From Pseudonocardia ammonioxydans (lineage in GTDB: Bacteria > Actinomycetota > Actinomycetes > Mycobacteriales > Pseudonocardiaceae): a stretch of 64,000 nt of DNA. Shown here piece by piece: positions 40,004 to 49,305 of the stretch; the stretch's first letter is position 1; each line of letters starts with the position of its first letter. Below the pieces are notes generated by a model. The model was not told the origin of the DNA. It did not search any database and saw only the letters and a program-made list of their open reading frames with translations. The DNA is taken from assembly GCF_900115005.1 (NCBI RefSeq), contig NZ_FOUY01000003.1:186001-250000 (forward strand), written 5' to 3'. Made by a program: the position numbers and the translations under genes.

Positions 40004-41113
40004 TCAGACCCGGTTGACCTGGTAGTCGCCCTCGTCGGAGGTCACCACGCCGGGCACCTCGACCTGCTCGCCGTCGACGACGGCCTGGCAGCTGAACGTG
40101 GTGCCGGCCGAGACGACGACGTCGTCGGGGCACTGCACCGCGCCGACCTCGAGGCCGTAGTCCTCGCTGAGCACCTGGTTGACCCCGGTCTGCAGCGCGG
40201 TCTGGTCCAGCCGGGGCGGGATCGCCCAGGCCGGCCACAGGAACGCGCTGGCCAGCACGAGCGCGACCAGCAGCACACCGCCCCCGATCAGGCCCCACTT
40301 CCTGCGGTCGAGCGGGGCGCGACCGGACTCCTGCGGCGCCCACGAGGTCGCGCCGTGCCCGGCGTCGTCGGCCGGCTGGGCGGTCGTCGCCTGGTCCCCG
40401 GCCCACACCGATGCGGGGGACCCGGCCGGGACGGCGTCGGTCGGCGCGACACCGTCCGGGTCGTCGGGGCTGCGGTGGCGGCGCCGCCCGGTCGGGATCG
40501 CCCAGCCGTCGCCCTCCTGCGCGGCCTCGTCGCCCCACACGGGCGCCGCCTGCGCCGTCCTGCCGGGGTCACCGGCGTCGGGCCGGTCACCGCCCTGGAC
40601 GTTCCAGCCGTCGGTGTCGTGATCGGTCCACCCGGCCGTGGCTTCCTGGCCCGGCCGCTCACCGGGGCCCGGGGCCGCCCACCCGCCGGTACCCGGGGCC
40701 GCCCACCCGTCGGGGTCCTGGGCCGCCCACCCACCCGTGTCCTGGGGAGCCCAGGAACCGGTGTCCTGGGCGGCCCGACCGCCGGTCGCGCCCGGTGCCC
40801 AGCCGCCGGTGTCGTCCGGGCCCCACGCGCCGGTCGCGCCCGGACCGGCGTCCCGCCCGGCATCGCGCGCGCCGGCCTGCGGGTCCCAGCCCGCGTCCGC
40901 GGCACCCTGGCCGGCCCACCCGTCGCGCGCGTCCCGCTCGGGGGACCAGGCACCCGTGGCCGCGGGGTCGGCGCCCCACCCGCCCGGAGGGGTGTCGCCC
41001 CACGCGGGCAGCTCCCCCGTCCGCTCGGTGGCATCTTCCGGATGCCGATCCCGTCCCTGCGGGTTGCTCATCGCCGACCTCTCGCCGTCGTGGGTGTTCG
41101 TCTCGTCCGTCAT
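40004..41113 (-). CDS. DUF4333 membrane protein with long Gly/Trp-rich N-terminus
   Basis: 369 residues. One TM helix (WGLIGGGVLLVALVLASAFL, about 272-295) separates a cytoplasmic N-terminal region of about 270 residues, rich in repeated TGGWA and AAPG units, from a C-terminal DUF4333 domain (about 305-369) with two Cys (CPDD and SCQA). This is the position of Rv2091c in M. tuberculosis. ATG overlaps the stop of helY (ATGA). Function unknown; the secreted domain may be a cell-envelope sensor. Confidence 0.85.
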   Translation of the reverse strand: MTDETNTHDGERSAMSNPQGRDRHPEDATERTGELPAWGDTPPGGWGADPAATGAWSPERDARDGWAGQGAADAGWDPQAGARDAGRDAGPGATGAWGPDDTGGWAPGATGGRAAQDTGSWAPQDTGGWAAQDPDGWAAPGTGGWAAPGPGERPGQEATAGWTDHDTDGWNVQGGDRPDAGDPGRTAQAAPVWGDEAAQEGDGWAIPTGRRRHRSPDDPDGVAPTDAVPAGSPASVWAGDQATTAQPADDAGHGATSWAPQESGRAPLDRRKWGLIGGGVLLVALVLASAFLWPAWAIPPRLDQTALQTGVNQVLSEDYGLEVGAVQCPDDVVVSAGTTFSCQAVVDGEQVEVPGVVTSDEGDYQVNRV

Positions 41114-44109
41114 TCGATCCCGGCCGCGACCACGCCGCGGCGCACCGCACCGGAGGCCCGGTGCGCGGCCTTCCCGACACTGCTCGACCGACCGGCGACA
41201 CCGGCGATCTGATCGAGCAGGTCGAGGACCTGCCGGGCCCAGCGTACGAAGTCACCCGCGGACAGCTCGTGCCCGTTGCGCTCGGCGGCCTCCAGAACCT
41301 GTGCGAGGGACTCCCCGCGCGCCCAGCGGTGCATCGGCCAGGCGAAGGCCAGATCCGGGGCCCGGGTGCGCTCGGCCTTGTGCCGGCGCTGGTCGGCCTC
41401 CAGCTCCTCCCAGATCGCCACGGTCCGTTCCAGGGCGTCGGCCACCGGGCCCTGCGGCAGCCGCGGCATCGGGCTGTCGTCGCGCCGGGACTCGTACACC
41501 AGCGCGGAGACCACGGCGGCGAACTCCTCCGGGGCCAGGCCCTCCCAGGCACCGTGGCGCAGGCACTCCGCGGCGAGCAGGTCGGACTCGCCCCACAACC
41601 GGGCCAGCACCCGGCCGTGCTCGGTGACCTCCTCGCCGCCCTCGGCGACCTGCCCGGCGGGCATCAGGTAGCCGCGCTCGGTGAGCAGCGCCCGGATCCG
41701 GTCGAACGCCCGCGCGAGCGAGTGGGTGGTGGCGCGCACCTTCTGGCGCAGCGACTCGGTCTCCCGCTCGAGGCGGGTGTGGCGCTCCGCCCAGCGGGCG
41801 TGGGCCTCCCGGTCGTCGCACCCGTGGCAGGGGTGGGCGCGCAGGGCGCGGCGCAGGGTGACCAGCTCCGGGTCGTCCTGCACGCCGTGGCGCCTGCGGC
41901 GCTCGTTGCCGTGCGGCGGGGTGATGCGGGAGTTGCGCAGCGACGACGCCAGGTCCCGGCGGACCTGCGGTGACCGGTGGTCGACCCGTTTGGGCAGCTT
42001 GATCCGGCCCAGCGCGTCGACCGCCGTGGGGAAGTCCGAGGCGGACAGCCGCCCGGCCCAGCGGTCCTCGGTGCACACCAGCGGGCGCGGCTCGGCGTCG
42101 CGCCCGCTGGCCGCGAACGCGCCGACGCCCGGGTCGAGCACGACGGCGATCCCGGCCCGCTTGCCCGCCGGGATGGCGATCACGTCGCCGGGGCGCAGCT
42201 CGCGCAGCGACTCGGCGATCTCGTCGCGGGCCGCCGCGGTGTTCTGGCGGCGCAGCGACTTCTCCCGCTCGGTGATCCGCCTGCGCAGGTCGGCGTACTC
42301 GGTGAAGTCGCCGAGGTGGCAGGTCATCGACTCCCGGTAGCCCTCGAGGGCCTCGGTGTTGCGGTCGATCCGCCGGGCCAGCCCGACCACCGACCGGTCG
42401 GCCTGGAACTGGCCGAACGACCGCTCCAGCAGCTCGCGGGCGGCGTCGGTGCCGAGCCGGCCGACCAGGTTGACCGACATGTTGTAGACCGGCCGGAACG
42501 AGCTGCGCAGCGGATACGTGCGGGTCGAGGCCAGGCCGCCGACCTGCTCGGGGTCCATGCCGGGGGTCCACAGCACGACCGCGTGCCCCTCGACGTCGAT
42601 ACCGCGCCGCCCGGCCCGCCCGGTGAGCTGGGTGTACTCCCCGGGCGTCAGGTCGACGTGGGCCTCGCCGTTGAACTTGACCAGGCGTTCGAGCACCACG
42701 GTGCGGGCAGGCATGTTGATGCCGAGCGCGAGGGTCTCGGTCGCGAACACGCAGCGCACGAGCCCGGCGACGAACAGTTCCTCGACCGTCTCCTTGAACG
42801 CGGGCAGCATGCCGGCGTGGTGTGCGGCCACACCCCGTTCCAGCGCCTCGCGCCAGTCCCAGTAGCCGAGCACGCCGAGGTCGTCCTGCGGGAGGTCACC
42901 GGTGTGCTTCTCGACGATCCGGCGGATCTCCTCGACCTCGTCGGGCTCGGTCAGCCGGACCCCGGCCCGCACGCACTGCCCGACGGCGGCGTCGCAGCCG
43001 GCCCGGGAGAACACGAACGTGATCGCCGGCAGCAGCCCCTCGCGGTCCAGCCGGTCGATCACCTGGACCCGCGACGGCGGGCGGAACCCGCCGCGCGACG
43101 GCCCGCCCGGCCCCCGGCCGACGACGGCGGTGCGGTCGGGCTTGCCGCCCCGCGTCCGCCCGCGGGGTCCGCCACGGCCGCGGGGCCGCGGGCCCCGGTC
43201 CCCCGCCCGGTCACCGCCGGCCCGGGACCCGCCGACGTCCCGGCGCTGCATCTCGCGGGTGTAGCGGACCAGTTCCGGGTCGACCACCAGCTCCGGCCGG
43301 TCGGACCCGGTACCGGCGCCGGAGCCGCTCGAGGCTGCGGTGCCGCTCGAGGGTGCGGAGCGGTCGCGCCGGCCCTTCGCCCGGCGCTCGCCGAACAGGT
43401 CGAACAGCCGGTTGCCGACCATCATGTGCTGCCACAGCGGCACCGGCCGGTGCTCGTCGACGACCACGGTGGTGTCGCCTCGGACCTCGATCAGCCAGTC
43501 ACCGAACTCCTCGGCGTTGCTGACCGTGGCCGACAGCCCGACGACGGCGACGTGCTCGGGCAGCTGGAGGATGACCTCCTCCCAGACCGCGCCGCGGAAC
43601 CGGTCGGCGAGGTAGTGGACCTCGTCCATCACCACGTAGCCGAGCAGGTCCAGGCGTCGTGCGGAAGTCTTGGCCCTGTCATCCGTATCGGCGTAGATCA
43701 TGTTGCGGAGCACCTCGGTGGTCATCACGACCACCTGGGCGTCGCCGTTGACCGCGGTGTCACCGGTGAGCAGGCCGACCGCGTCCGCCCCGTAGCGGGC
43801 GACCAGGTCGGCGTACTTCTGGTTGGACAGCGCCTTGATCGGCGTGGTGTAGAAGCACTTGCGGCCCTCGGACAGGGCCAGGTGCACCGCGAACTCGCCG
43901 GCGACCGTCTTACCGGCCCCGGTGGGCGCGCACAGCAGGACGCCGTGCCCGTCCTCCAGTGCCTCGCAGGCCTCCCGCTGGAAACCGTCCAGCTCGAACG
44001 GCAGCAGGCCGGTGAACTCGGCCAGCCGCGGGTGCGCGGCGCGCGCCTTCGCCGCCGCGTACGCGGCCGCCGGATCGCTCACACCGGATCGGGAACCACT
44101 CACGTCCAC
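41110..44109 (-). CDS. helY: DEAD/DEAH RNA helicase HelY (Ski2/Mtr4-like)
   Basis: 999 residues. Walker A APTGAGKT (61-68), DEVH (162-165), SATVSN, and the C-terminal half has TGRAGRRG and the DSHCT helical region (LPQGPVADALERT). The Arg/Gly-rich segment RGRGGPRGRTRGGK (about 310-335) is a spacer common in actinobacterial members. It unwinds RNA; homologues lie in the same place in mycobacteria (Rv2092c). GTG 44109 is the outermost start; GTG 44103 or 44082 are possible. Confidence 0.94.
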   Translation of the reverse strand: MDVSGSRSGVSDPAAAYAAAKARAAHPRLAEFTGLLPFELDGFQREACEALEDGHGVLLCAPTGAGKTVAGEFAVHLALSEGRKCFYTTPIKALSNQKYADLVARYGADAVGLLTGDTAVNGDAQVVVMTTEVLRNMIYADTDDRAKTSARRLDLLGYVVMDEVHYLADRFRGAVWEEVILQLPEHVAVVGLSATVSNAEEFGDWLIEVRGDTTVVVDEHRPVPLWQHMMVGNRLFDLFGERRAKGRRDRSAPSSGTAASSGSGAGTGSDRPELVVDPELVRYTREMQRRDVGGSRAGGDRAGDRGPRPRGRGGPRGRTRGGKPDRTAVVGRGPGGPSRGGFRPPSRVQVIDRLDREGLLPAITFVFSRAGCDAAVGQCVRAGVRLTEPDEVEEIRRIVEKHTGDLPQDDLGVLGYWDWREALERGVAAHHAGMLPAFKETVEELFVAGLVRCVFATETLALGINMPARTVVLERLVKFNGEAHVDLTPGEYTQLTGRAGRRGIDVEGHAVVLWTPGMDPEQVGGLASTRTYPLRSSFRPVYNMSVNLVGRLGTDAARELLERSFGQFQADRSVVGLARRIDRNTEALEGYRESMTCHLGDFTEYADLRRRITEREKSLRRQNTAAARDEIAESLRELRPGDVIAIPAGKRAGIAVVLDPGVGAFAASGRDAEPRPLVCTEDRWAGRLSASDFPTAVDALGRIKLPKRVDHRSPQVRRDLASSLRNSRITPPHGNERRRRHGVQDDPELVTLRRALRAHPCHGCDDREAHARWAERHTRLERETESLRQKVRATTHSLARAFDRIRALLTERGYLMPAGQVAEGGEEVTEHGRVLARLWGESDLLAAECLRHGAWEGLAPEEFAAVVSALVYESRRDDSPMPRLPQGPVADALERTVAIWEELEADQRRHKAERTRAPDLAFAWPMHRWARGESLAQVLEAAERNGHELSAGDFVRWARQVLDLLDQIAGVAGRSSSVGKAAHRASGAVRRGVVAAGIE

Positions 44110-44175
44110 AGGCTGTCACACACCCCCGACAGCCCGCGCCGTCCGCGCCGCGGCGGACGGCCCGGGCACGGGGGT

Positions 44176-44922
44176 TCAGGGCGCCTGTGCGAACTCGGCC
44201 TCGACGATGTCGGGGTTGATCTCGGTTCCGTGGTGCTCGCCACGGCAGATCGCGGCCATCAGCCCGTCCTGCTCGATGTCGAACACGTGCAGCGGCAGGC
44301 CGTGGTCGCGGGCGAGGATGAACGCCGTCTGGTCCATCACGGCCAGCCGCCGCGAGAGCACCTCGTCGTAGGGCAGCCGCTCGTAACGGCGCGCGTCGAC
44401 GTTCGTGCGGGGGTCGGTGTCGTAGACCCCGTCGACGCCGTGCTTGGCGACCAGCAGCGAGTCCGCGCCGATCTCCAGGGCCCGCTGCACGCTCGGGTAG
44501 TCGGTGGTGATGAACGGCTGGCCGTTGCCGCCGGAGAAGATCAGGATGGCGTCCTTGTCCAGGTGCCGCTTTGCGCGCAGCCGCAGGAACGGCTCGGCGA
44601 CCGCGTTGATCGGGATGGCGGTCATCACCCGGACGTTCTCCTCGCCGCCCGCGGAGAGCTTGCCGCGCAGCAGCAGGCTGTTGATGACCGTGCCGAGCAT
44701 GCCGATGTTGTCGGCCTCGACCCGGTCGATGCCCCAGGAGTCGGAGCGGTTGCCACGGAAGACGTTCCCGCCGCCCACGACGACGGCGATCTGCACCCCC
44801 AGCTCGCGGACCTGCTTGATCTGCGTGGCCAGGTGGGCGAGCGCCTTCGCGGAGAACCCGAAGCCGTCGTCCCCCGCCATCGCCTGGCCACTGAGCTTGA
44901 TGACCACCCGCGTGTACTTCAT
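44176..44922 (-). CDS. UMP kinase-like amino acid kinase (pyrH paralogue?)
   Basis: 248 residues. The PyrH fold is clear: VVIKLSGQAM, IAVVVGGGNVFRG, MLGTVINSLLL, RALEIGADSLLVAKHGVDGV, YDTDPRTN. Many positions differ from the usual actinobacterial PyrH, for example VMTAIPINAVAEPFLRLRAK. PyrH normally sits with tsf and frr; here it lies between helY and tatC. It may be a second UMP kinase or a specialised kinase. The ATG at 44922 is followed by MKYTRV. No ribosome-binding site is strong. Confidence 0.8.
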   Translation of the reverse strand: MKYTRVVIKLSGQAMAGDDGFGFSAKALAHLATQIKQVRELGVQIAVVVGGGNVFRGNRSDSWGIDRVEADNIGMLGTVINSLLLRGKLSAGGEENVRVMTAIPINAVAEPFLRLRAKRHLDKDAILIFSGGNGQPFITTDYPSVQRALEIGADSLLVAKHGVDGVYDTDPRTNVDARRYERLPYDEVLSRRLAVMDQTAFILARDHGLPLHVFDIEQDGLMAAICRGEHHGTEINPDIVEAEFAQAP

Positions 44923-45032
44923 GCGCGCCCGACCCACTCCTCGCCTGTGCTGGCCGCCGTTCCGGTCCGGGCAGAGCGTACGGACACCCCCGGCGCCGCC
45001 CGCCGTGCGGGTCGCCCGCCGCCGCGGGAGGC

Positions 45033-46061
45033 TCAGGTGATGTCGTCGTAGCCCGCGGTGGGGCGCGGCTGCGGATCCGTCGCCGGCTGCGGTGGGGCGG
45101 CCGTTCCGGCGGCGCCGGTCGGCGAACCGATCTCCGACGGGCTGCGGAGTTCGGAGGGGCTGCCGATGTCCGACGGGCCGTCGAGCTCGGAGGGGGTCGT
45201 GTCGATCCGCGAGGGGGTGTCGAGGTCCGCGTCGTCCCATCCCTCGGCGGACCGTCTGCGGGCCCGCCGGCGGTCGTTGAGCCGGCAGACCTGGATGGCG
45301 GCCTCGAACAGCAGCGACAGCGCGAACGCCAGGGCCAGCATCGAGATCGGGTCCTGGCCGGGGGTGGCGATCGCGGCGAAGACGAACAGGCCGAACACGA
45401 GGCCCCGGCGTGCCTTCTTCAGCGCCGCATAGGACACGACCCCGGCCGCGTTGAGCGCGACCACGAGCAGCGGGATCAGGAAGCTGACCCCGAAGATCAC
45501 GATGAGGTTGACGACCAGTGAGAAGTACGACGTCCCGGTCAGCGCGGTCGTCTGGATCTCGCTGCCGATCGTCAGCAGGAAGCCGAGCGCCTGCGGGATG
45601 ATCAGGTACGCGAGCACCGCACCCGCGACGAACAGCACCGCCGCGACCGAGACGAACCCGAGCGCGTAGCGGCGCTCGGTCCGCATCAGCCCGGGCGTGA
45701 TGAAACCCCACAGCTGGTAGAGCCAGACCGGGCAGGCGAGGATGACCCCGGCCGTCGCGCCGACCTTCAGCCGCAGCATGAACTGGTCGAACGGGGTCGT
45801 GCCGAGCAGCCGGCAGCTCCCGTCGGCGGTCAACACCGCCCGCGCGGAGTCCGGCAGCGAGCAGTACGGCTCCTTGAGCAGGTCCCCCAGGCTGGGGAAG
45901 CCGAGGAACGCGACCTCGAACCAGATGTAGCCGAACACCGTCGTCACCAGGATCGCGGCGAGCGAGATGCCGAGCCGGTTGCGCAGCTCGTAGAGGTGCT
46001 CGACCAGGGTCATGGTCCCGTCGGGGTTGAGCCTGCGCTTCCGACGGAACGGGGACTTCAC
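45033..46061 (-). CDS. tatC: Twin-arginine translocase subunit TatC
   Basis: 342 residues, six TM helices. Family features: [42 protein letters not shown], and [12 protein letters not shown]. It forms the Tat signal-peptide receptor with TatB and TatA. The C-terminal 80 residues are a Ser/Pro-rich repetitive tail (PSEL, SPSE repeated) that is not part of the core. Follows tatA by 13 bp in the same operon. Confidence 0.97.
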   Translation of the reverse strand: MKSPFRRKRRLNPDGTMTLVEHLYELRNRLGISLAAILVTTVFGYIWFEVAFLGFPSLGDLLKEPYCSLPDSARAVLTADGSCRLLGTTPFDQFMLRLKVGATAGVILACPVWLYQLWGFITPGLMRTERRYALGFVSVAAVLFVAGAVLAYLIIPQALGFLLTIGSEIQTTALTGTSYFSLVVNLIVIFGVSFLIPLLVVALNAAGVVSYAALKKARRGLVFGLFVFAAIATPGQDPISMLALAFALSLLFEAAIQVCRLNDRRRARRRSAEGWDDADLDTPSRIDTTPSELDGPSDIGSPSELRSPSEIGSPTGAAGTAAPPQPATDPQPRPTAGYDDIT

Positions 46062-46074
46062 GACGCCGGGTACC

Positions 46075-46371
46075 TCAGTTGGAGTTCGCGGTGCCGCGGT
46101 CCTGCGGCTGCGCGACCTGCGGGGCCGGGTCGGCCGGCGCCTGCGACGCCGCCGGGAGCTCCTGCGGCGCGGCCGGGGCCTGGTTCTCCGCCGCGGGCTT
46201 GCCCTCCGGCGCGTTCTTCGCCTTGGCCTCGTCGTCCTTGAGGCCCTTCATCTCACCCTTGAACACGCGGGCGGACTGACCGACCGAACGCGCCATCTCG
46301 GGCAGCTTCTTGGCGCCGAACAGCAGCAGCAGCACGGCGATGATGATCAGCCACTCGTAGCCACCGGGCAT
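46075..46371 (-). CDS. tatA: Twin-arginine translocase subunit TatA
   Basis: 98 residues. One N-terminal TM helix with [20 protein letters not shown], the FGxxKLP hinge, then an amphipathic helix ([20 protein letters not shown]) and an Ala/Pro/Gln-rich tail. It forms the protein-conducting part of the Tat pore. GGAGG precedes the ATG at 46371. The gene is in the order tatA-tatC-...-helY as in mycobacteria. Confidence 0.96.
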   Translation of the reverse strand: MPGGYEWLIIIAVLLLLFGAKKLPEMARSVGQSARVFKGEMKGLKDDEAKAKNAPEGKPAAENQAPAAPQELPAASQAPADPAPQVAQPQDRGTANSN

Positions 46372-46522
46372 GGTCAACCTCCGTCGGTCTTCACCGGGAC
46401 GCGGCCGAGTCTACGCACCGCCGTGGTGCGCGCCCGCGGGCCCGGGCCGTGGTGGGAAGCTGCGCCCCGGATGTTCACCTGCGAGATCATCCGGCGTCAC
46501 ACCACCCGGGGTGACCATACCG
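46372..46522. other. Spacer between pafC and tatA
   Basis: 151 bp without a gene. An inverted repeat GTCAC ... GTGAC with ACCCGGGGT in the middle (about 46495-46515) could be a weak terminator of pafC. Confidence 0.4.
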
Positions 46523-47809
46523 TCACGGTCCGTCGACCCGGGACAGGGCCTCCCGTGCCCGTTCGCGCACCACGTCGGCCAGCTCGGCCGGCTCGACGAT
46601 CCGGGCCGCCCCGCCGAGCCCGAGGACCAGCCGTACCAGCCAGTCCGGGTCGGCGAAGCGCAGCAGCACGCGCAGCCGCCCGTCCGGTCCGGGCTCCGGG
46701 TCATCGGCCCCGGGCCGGCCGAGTGCTCCGGGCCGGCCGAGTGCTCCGGGCTGCCGGTGCCGGGCGGGATGGTGCGGGGCCGGCGGTCGCTGCGCGGCAC
46801 CGGGCGGCGGCTCGCCCTCCACGGCGCCGCCCGCCGGATCGCCGCCCGCCGGAGCGCTGCCCTCGACGGTGCCGCCCTCGACAGCGCCGCCCTCGACAGC
46901 GCCGTCCTCGACAGGGCCGTCCCCGAGGGCGCCGCCGTCGGCCGTCCGCACGTCGTCGGCCGGGTGGGTCCGCACCTCGTCCACCGGGTACGTCTGCACG
47001 TCGTCGACCGGGTACGTCCGCACCTCGTCGACCGGGTAGTACTCAGCCACCCAGTGTGCCGGCGGGGCGAGCTCGAGCACGGCGTGGCGCTGACCGGCCC
47101 GCCGCCCGAACAGGCCGTGCGAGACGTCGGTCGGTTCGGCCTCCGGGTGCGCGCGGGCGGGCTCGTCGAGCTCCTCGGCCTGCTCCACGCGGTCCAGGCG
47201 GAACATCCGCACGCCCTCGGCCCGCCGGCACCAGGCCTCCAGGTAGCCGCGGCCCTCGGTGACCACCAGCCGCATCGGGTCGACGTCCCGGCGCGAGACC
47301 GCGTCCCGGCTCGCGGTGAAGTACACGATCCGCAGCGCCCGCCCGCGATCCAGCGCCCGGCGCACGACCGCCGTGGTCCCCCGCTCGCCGATCCCGGACT
47401 CGACGGTCACCAGCCCACCCGGACCGGCGGCCTCGCCCACCGCCGCCTCGATCTTGCCGATCGCGCGGGCGACGGCGTCGGAGTCGACCACGCCCGGGCT
47501 CTGGTGCAGCATCCGCAGCGCCACCAGCAGTGCCGTCGCCTCGGTGGTGGTGAGCCGCAGCGGGCGGGTCAGCCCGGCGTCGAACACGACGTCGACGGTG
47601 TCCCCGGCGAAGGCCAGGTCGACCAGGTCGCCCGGCCCGTAGCCGGGCAGCCCGCACATCCAGAGCAGCTCCAGGTCCCGGCGCAGCTGCTTCTCGTCGA
47701 CCCCGAAGTCCGCGGCCGCCTCGGCCACCGGCACCCCGGGGTGCGCCCGCAGGTAGGGCACCAGCGACAGCAGCCGGGGCAGGCGCTGCGCGACCCCCTG
47801 CCGGCTCAC
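46523..47809 (-). CDS. pafC: PafC, WYL-domain DNA-damage regulator with expanded WCX domain
   Basis: 428 residues; the family is about 320. An N-terminal HTH (about 1-60; LPRLLSLVPYLRAHPGVPVA), a WYL domain (about 150-215; RALRIVYFTASRDAVSRRDV, GRGYLEAWC, FRLDRVEQ) and a WCX domain are present. PafBC activates most DNA-damage-response genes in mycobacteria. Between AEYYPVDEV (about 256) and GRLRVLLRFADPDW (377) in the WCX domain there is a 110-residue insertion built from tandem repeats (YPVDEVRT x4, VEGGA units, GALGRP x2). GTG 47809 overlaps the pafB stop. Confidence 0.92.
   Translation of the reverse strand: MSRQGVAQRLPRLLSLVPYLRAHPGVPVAEAAADFGVDEKQLRRDLELLWMCGLPGYGPGDLVDLAFAGDTVDVVFDAGLTRPLRLTTTEATALLVALRMLHQSPGVVDSDAVARAIGKIEAAVGEAAGPGGLVTVESGIGERGTTAVVRRALDRGRALRIVYFTASRDAVSRRDVDPMRLVVTEGRGYLEAWCRRAEGVRMFRLDRVEQAEELDEPARAHPEAEPTDVSHGLFGRRAGQRHAVLELAPPAHWVAEYYPVDEVRTYPVDDVQTYPVDEVRTHPADDVRTADGGALGDGPVEDGAVEGGAVEGGTVEGSAPAGGDPAGGAVEGEPPPGAAQRPPAPHHPARHRQPGALGRPGALGRPGADDPEPGPDGRLRVLLRFADPDWLVRLVLGLGGAARIVEPAELADVVRERAREALSRVDGP
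46860..46925 (-). repeat. 15-bp tandem repeat in pafC
   Basis: About four and a half units of GCCGCCCTCGACAGC, coding for VEGGA/VEDGA pentapeptides in the insertion of PafC. Confidence 0.75.
46943..47038 (-). repeat. 24-bp tandem repeat in pafC, four units
   Basis: Four 24-bp units (variants of CGTCCGCACCTCGTCGACCG plus four bases), coding for YPVDEVRT-type octapeptides. Confidence 0.85.
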
Positions 47810-48795
47810 CCCGGCAGCCCCGCCGAGCCGGCGAGCGCGGCCGCGCCGGCCCACAGCTCGCGCACCGCGGCCACCAGCTCCGGCGGGTCCAGCACGGCCA
47901 CGTCCGGCCCGTGCCCGGCCAGCCAGCGGGCGACCGTGTCGCGGTCGCGGACGTCGAGCTCGACCAGCACGCCCGGGCGCCCGGTGTGCTCGTGCGGCCC
48001 CTGCTCGCGGCCGATCCGGCGCAGCCCGGCCGCGCGCCCCTGGGCGACCCACACCCGGGCGGTGCCGGTGACCGGGCCGGGCCCGGCCGAGGACCGCACG
48101 ATCGCGCGCAGGTCGACGCCGTCGGGCACCGTGACCGCGCGGTCCGGGCCGGTCGCACGGACCTCACCGGTGATCCGGGACAGCCGGAAGCAGCGGACGT
48201 CCTCGCGGTCGCGGTCGTGCCCGACCAGGTACCAGCGGCCGCGGTAGGACACGACGCCCCACGGCTCGACCGTGCGCTGCACCGGCGCGTCGGCCGGGCC
48301 CCCGCGGCGGTGCTCGAAGGTCACCACGCGCCCGGAGCGGGTCGCGGCCAGCAGCGGCGCCAGCGCGGGCTCACCGGCGTGCAGGCGCACGGTCGCGGCC
48401 GGGGTCTCGGCGACCTCCACCCCGGCGGCGCGCAGCTTGACCAGGGCGCCGTGCGCGGCGCCGGCGAGGTCCGGGGAGTTCCACAGGTTCCCGGCCAGCG
48501 CGACCACGGTGGCCTCGTCGGGCTCGAGCTCGATCGCACCGAGCTCGTAGTCGGCGCGGGCGATCCGGTAGCCGTCGACCGTGTCGAACATCGAGGTGTG
48601 CCCGGTCTCGAGCGGCACCCCCAGCTCCCGCAGCTCGGACTTGTCGCGCTCGAACATGCGGAAGAACGCCTCGTCGCTGGGGGCCTCGGCGTAGCCGGGC
48701 ACGGTCGCACGGATCCGCTCCGCGGACAGGTACTGCCGCGTCGACATCAGGCAGAGCACCAGGTTCACCAGTCGCTCGGCGCGGGCGGAGGACAC
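47806..48795 (-). CDS. pafB: PafB, WYL-domain DNA-damage regulator
   Basis: 329 residues. SSARAERLVNLVLCLMSTRQ opens the winged HTH as in mycobacterial PafB, RMFERDKSELRELGVPLE follows, and the WYL domain has VVTFEHRRGGP, VEPWGVVSYRGRWYLVGHD and CFRLSRI. It acts as a heterodimer with PafC in the RecA-independent damage response. GTG 48795, with TACGAT 7 nt upstream, gives a leaderless start. Confidence 0.95.
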   Translation of the reverse strand: MSSARAERLVNLVLCLMSTRQYLSAERIRATVPGYAEAPSDEAFFRMFERDKSELRELGVPLETGHTSMFDTVDGYRIARADYELGAIELEPDEATVVALAGNLWNSPDLAGAAHGALVKLRAAGVEVAETPAATVRLHAGEPALAPLLAATRSGRVVTFEHRRGGPADAPVQRTVEPWGVVSYRGRWYLVGHDRDREDVRCFRLSRITGEVRATGPDRAVTVPDGVDLRAIVRSSAGPGPVTGTARVWVAQGRAAGLRRIGREQGPHEHTGRPGVLVELDVRDRDTVARWLAGHGPDVAVLDPPELVAAVRELWAGAAALAGSAGLPG

Positions 48796-48802
48796 GACGG
48801 CG

Positions 48803-48808
48803 ATCGTA
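48803..48808 (-). promoter_or_regulatory. -10 hexamer of a leaderless promoter (pafB)
   Basis: Minus-strand TACGAT, 7 nt before the GTG of pafB. Confidence 0.45.
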
Positions 48809-48968
48809 TCGGCGGACCCGGCCGGGAGCCGGGCGCCCCGATCGTCGGGCACCGGGAACCGCGGGTGTCTCATCCTGCGACAGCCCGGTTGACGCCCGTC
48901 GCCGCCACAGAAAGGGTCGGCACCGGTGCGGCGACGCGGCCGCCCCGACGTACGTGGAGGTGGGCCTG

Positions 48969-49208
48969 ATGACGGCGGAGCAGGAGACGTTCAACCCGTG
49001 GACCGTGGTGAACCTGGTGTTCCACCATCTCGCCGGGGAGGGTCTGCACCCGGTGCTCGGCGAGACCGGCGACCCGGCCAGCGCGGCGACCCAGCTGCTC
49101 CGGTCCATGGGCATCGAGCCGGCACCGGAGAAGTCCGGCCCCGCCGACCCCGAGATCCAGGACGAGCTGACCGAGCTCCGGCGCCGGATCATGCCCGGCA
49201 TCGAGTAG
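48969..49208 (+). CDS. Conserved-looking small protein, function unknown
   Basis: 79 residues, divergent from pafB. FNPWTVVNLVFHHLAGEGLH is followed by LLRSMGIEPAPE and an acidic helix (PEIQDELTELRRRIM). No TM segment or known motif. GGAGG precedes ATG 48969 at 8 nt, so it is probably translated. Small proteins of this form occur between paf genes and pafA in some actinobacteria (from memory, not searched). Confidence 0.65.
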   Translation: MTAEQETFNPWTVVNLVFHHLAGEGLHPVLGETGDPASAATQLLRSMGIEPAPEKSGPADPEIQDELTELRRRIMPGIE

Positions 49209-49305
49209 CGACGCCGGGGTGCGCGGCGCCCTGACGTGCCCGGGACGCCCGGGGTGATCTAGGTTCCGCTCCGCACGGGCCGTACGACACGGCGGAGGGG
49301 CGGGA

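Noticed and set aside
40620..40900. Independent repeat element in the DUF4333 gene
   Set aside because: The repeated TGGWA units are irregular low-complexity coding sequence, not a uniform DNA repeat.
44094..44103. Half of the 40-bp palindrome at the helY start (AACCACTCAC)
   Set aside because: Only 10 bp match, the other arm is missing, and GTGAGTGGT is a common way to encode Met-Ser-Gly at a start.
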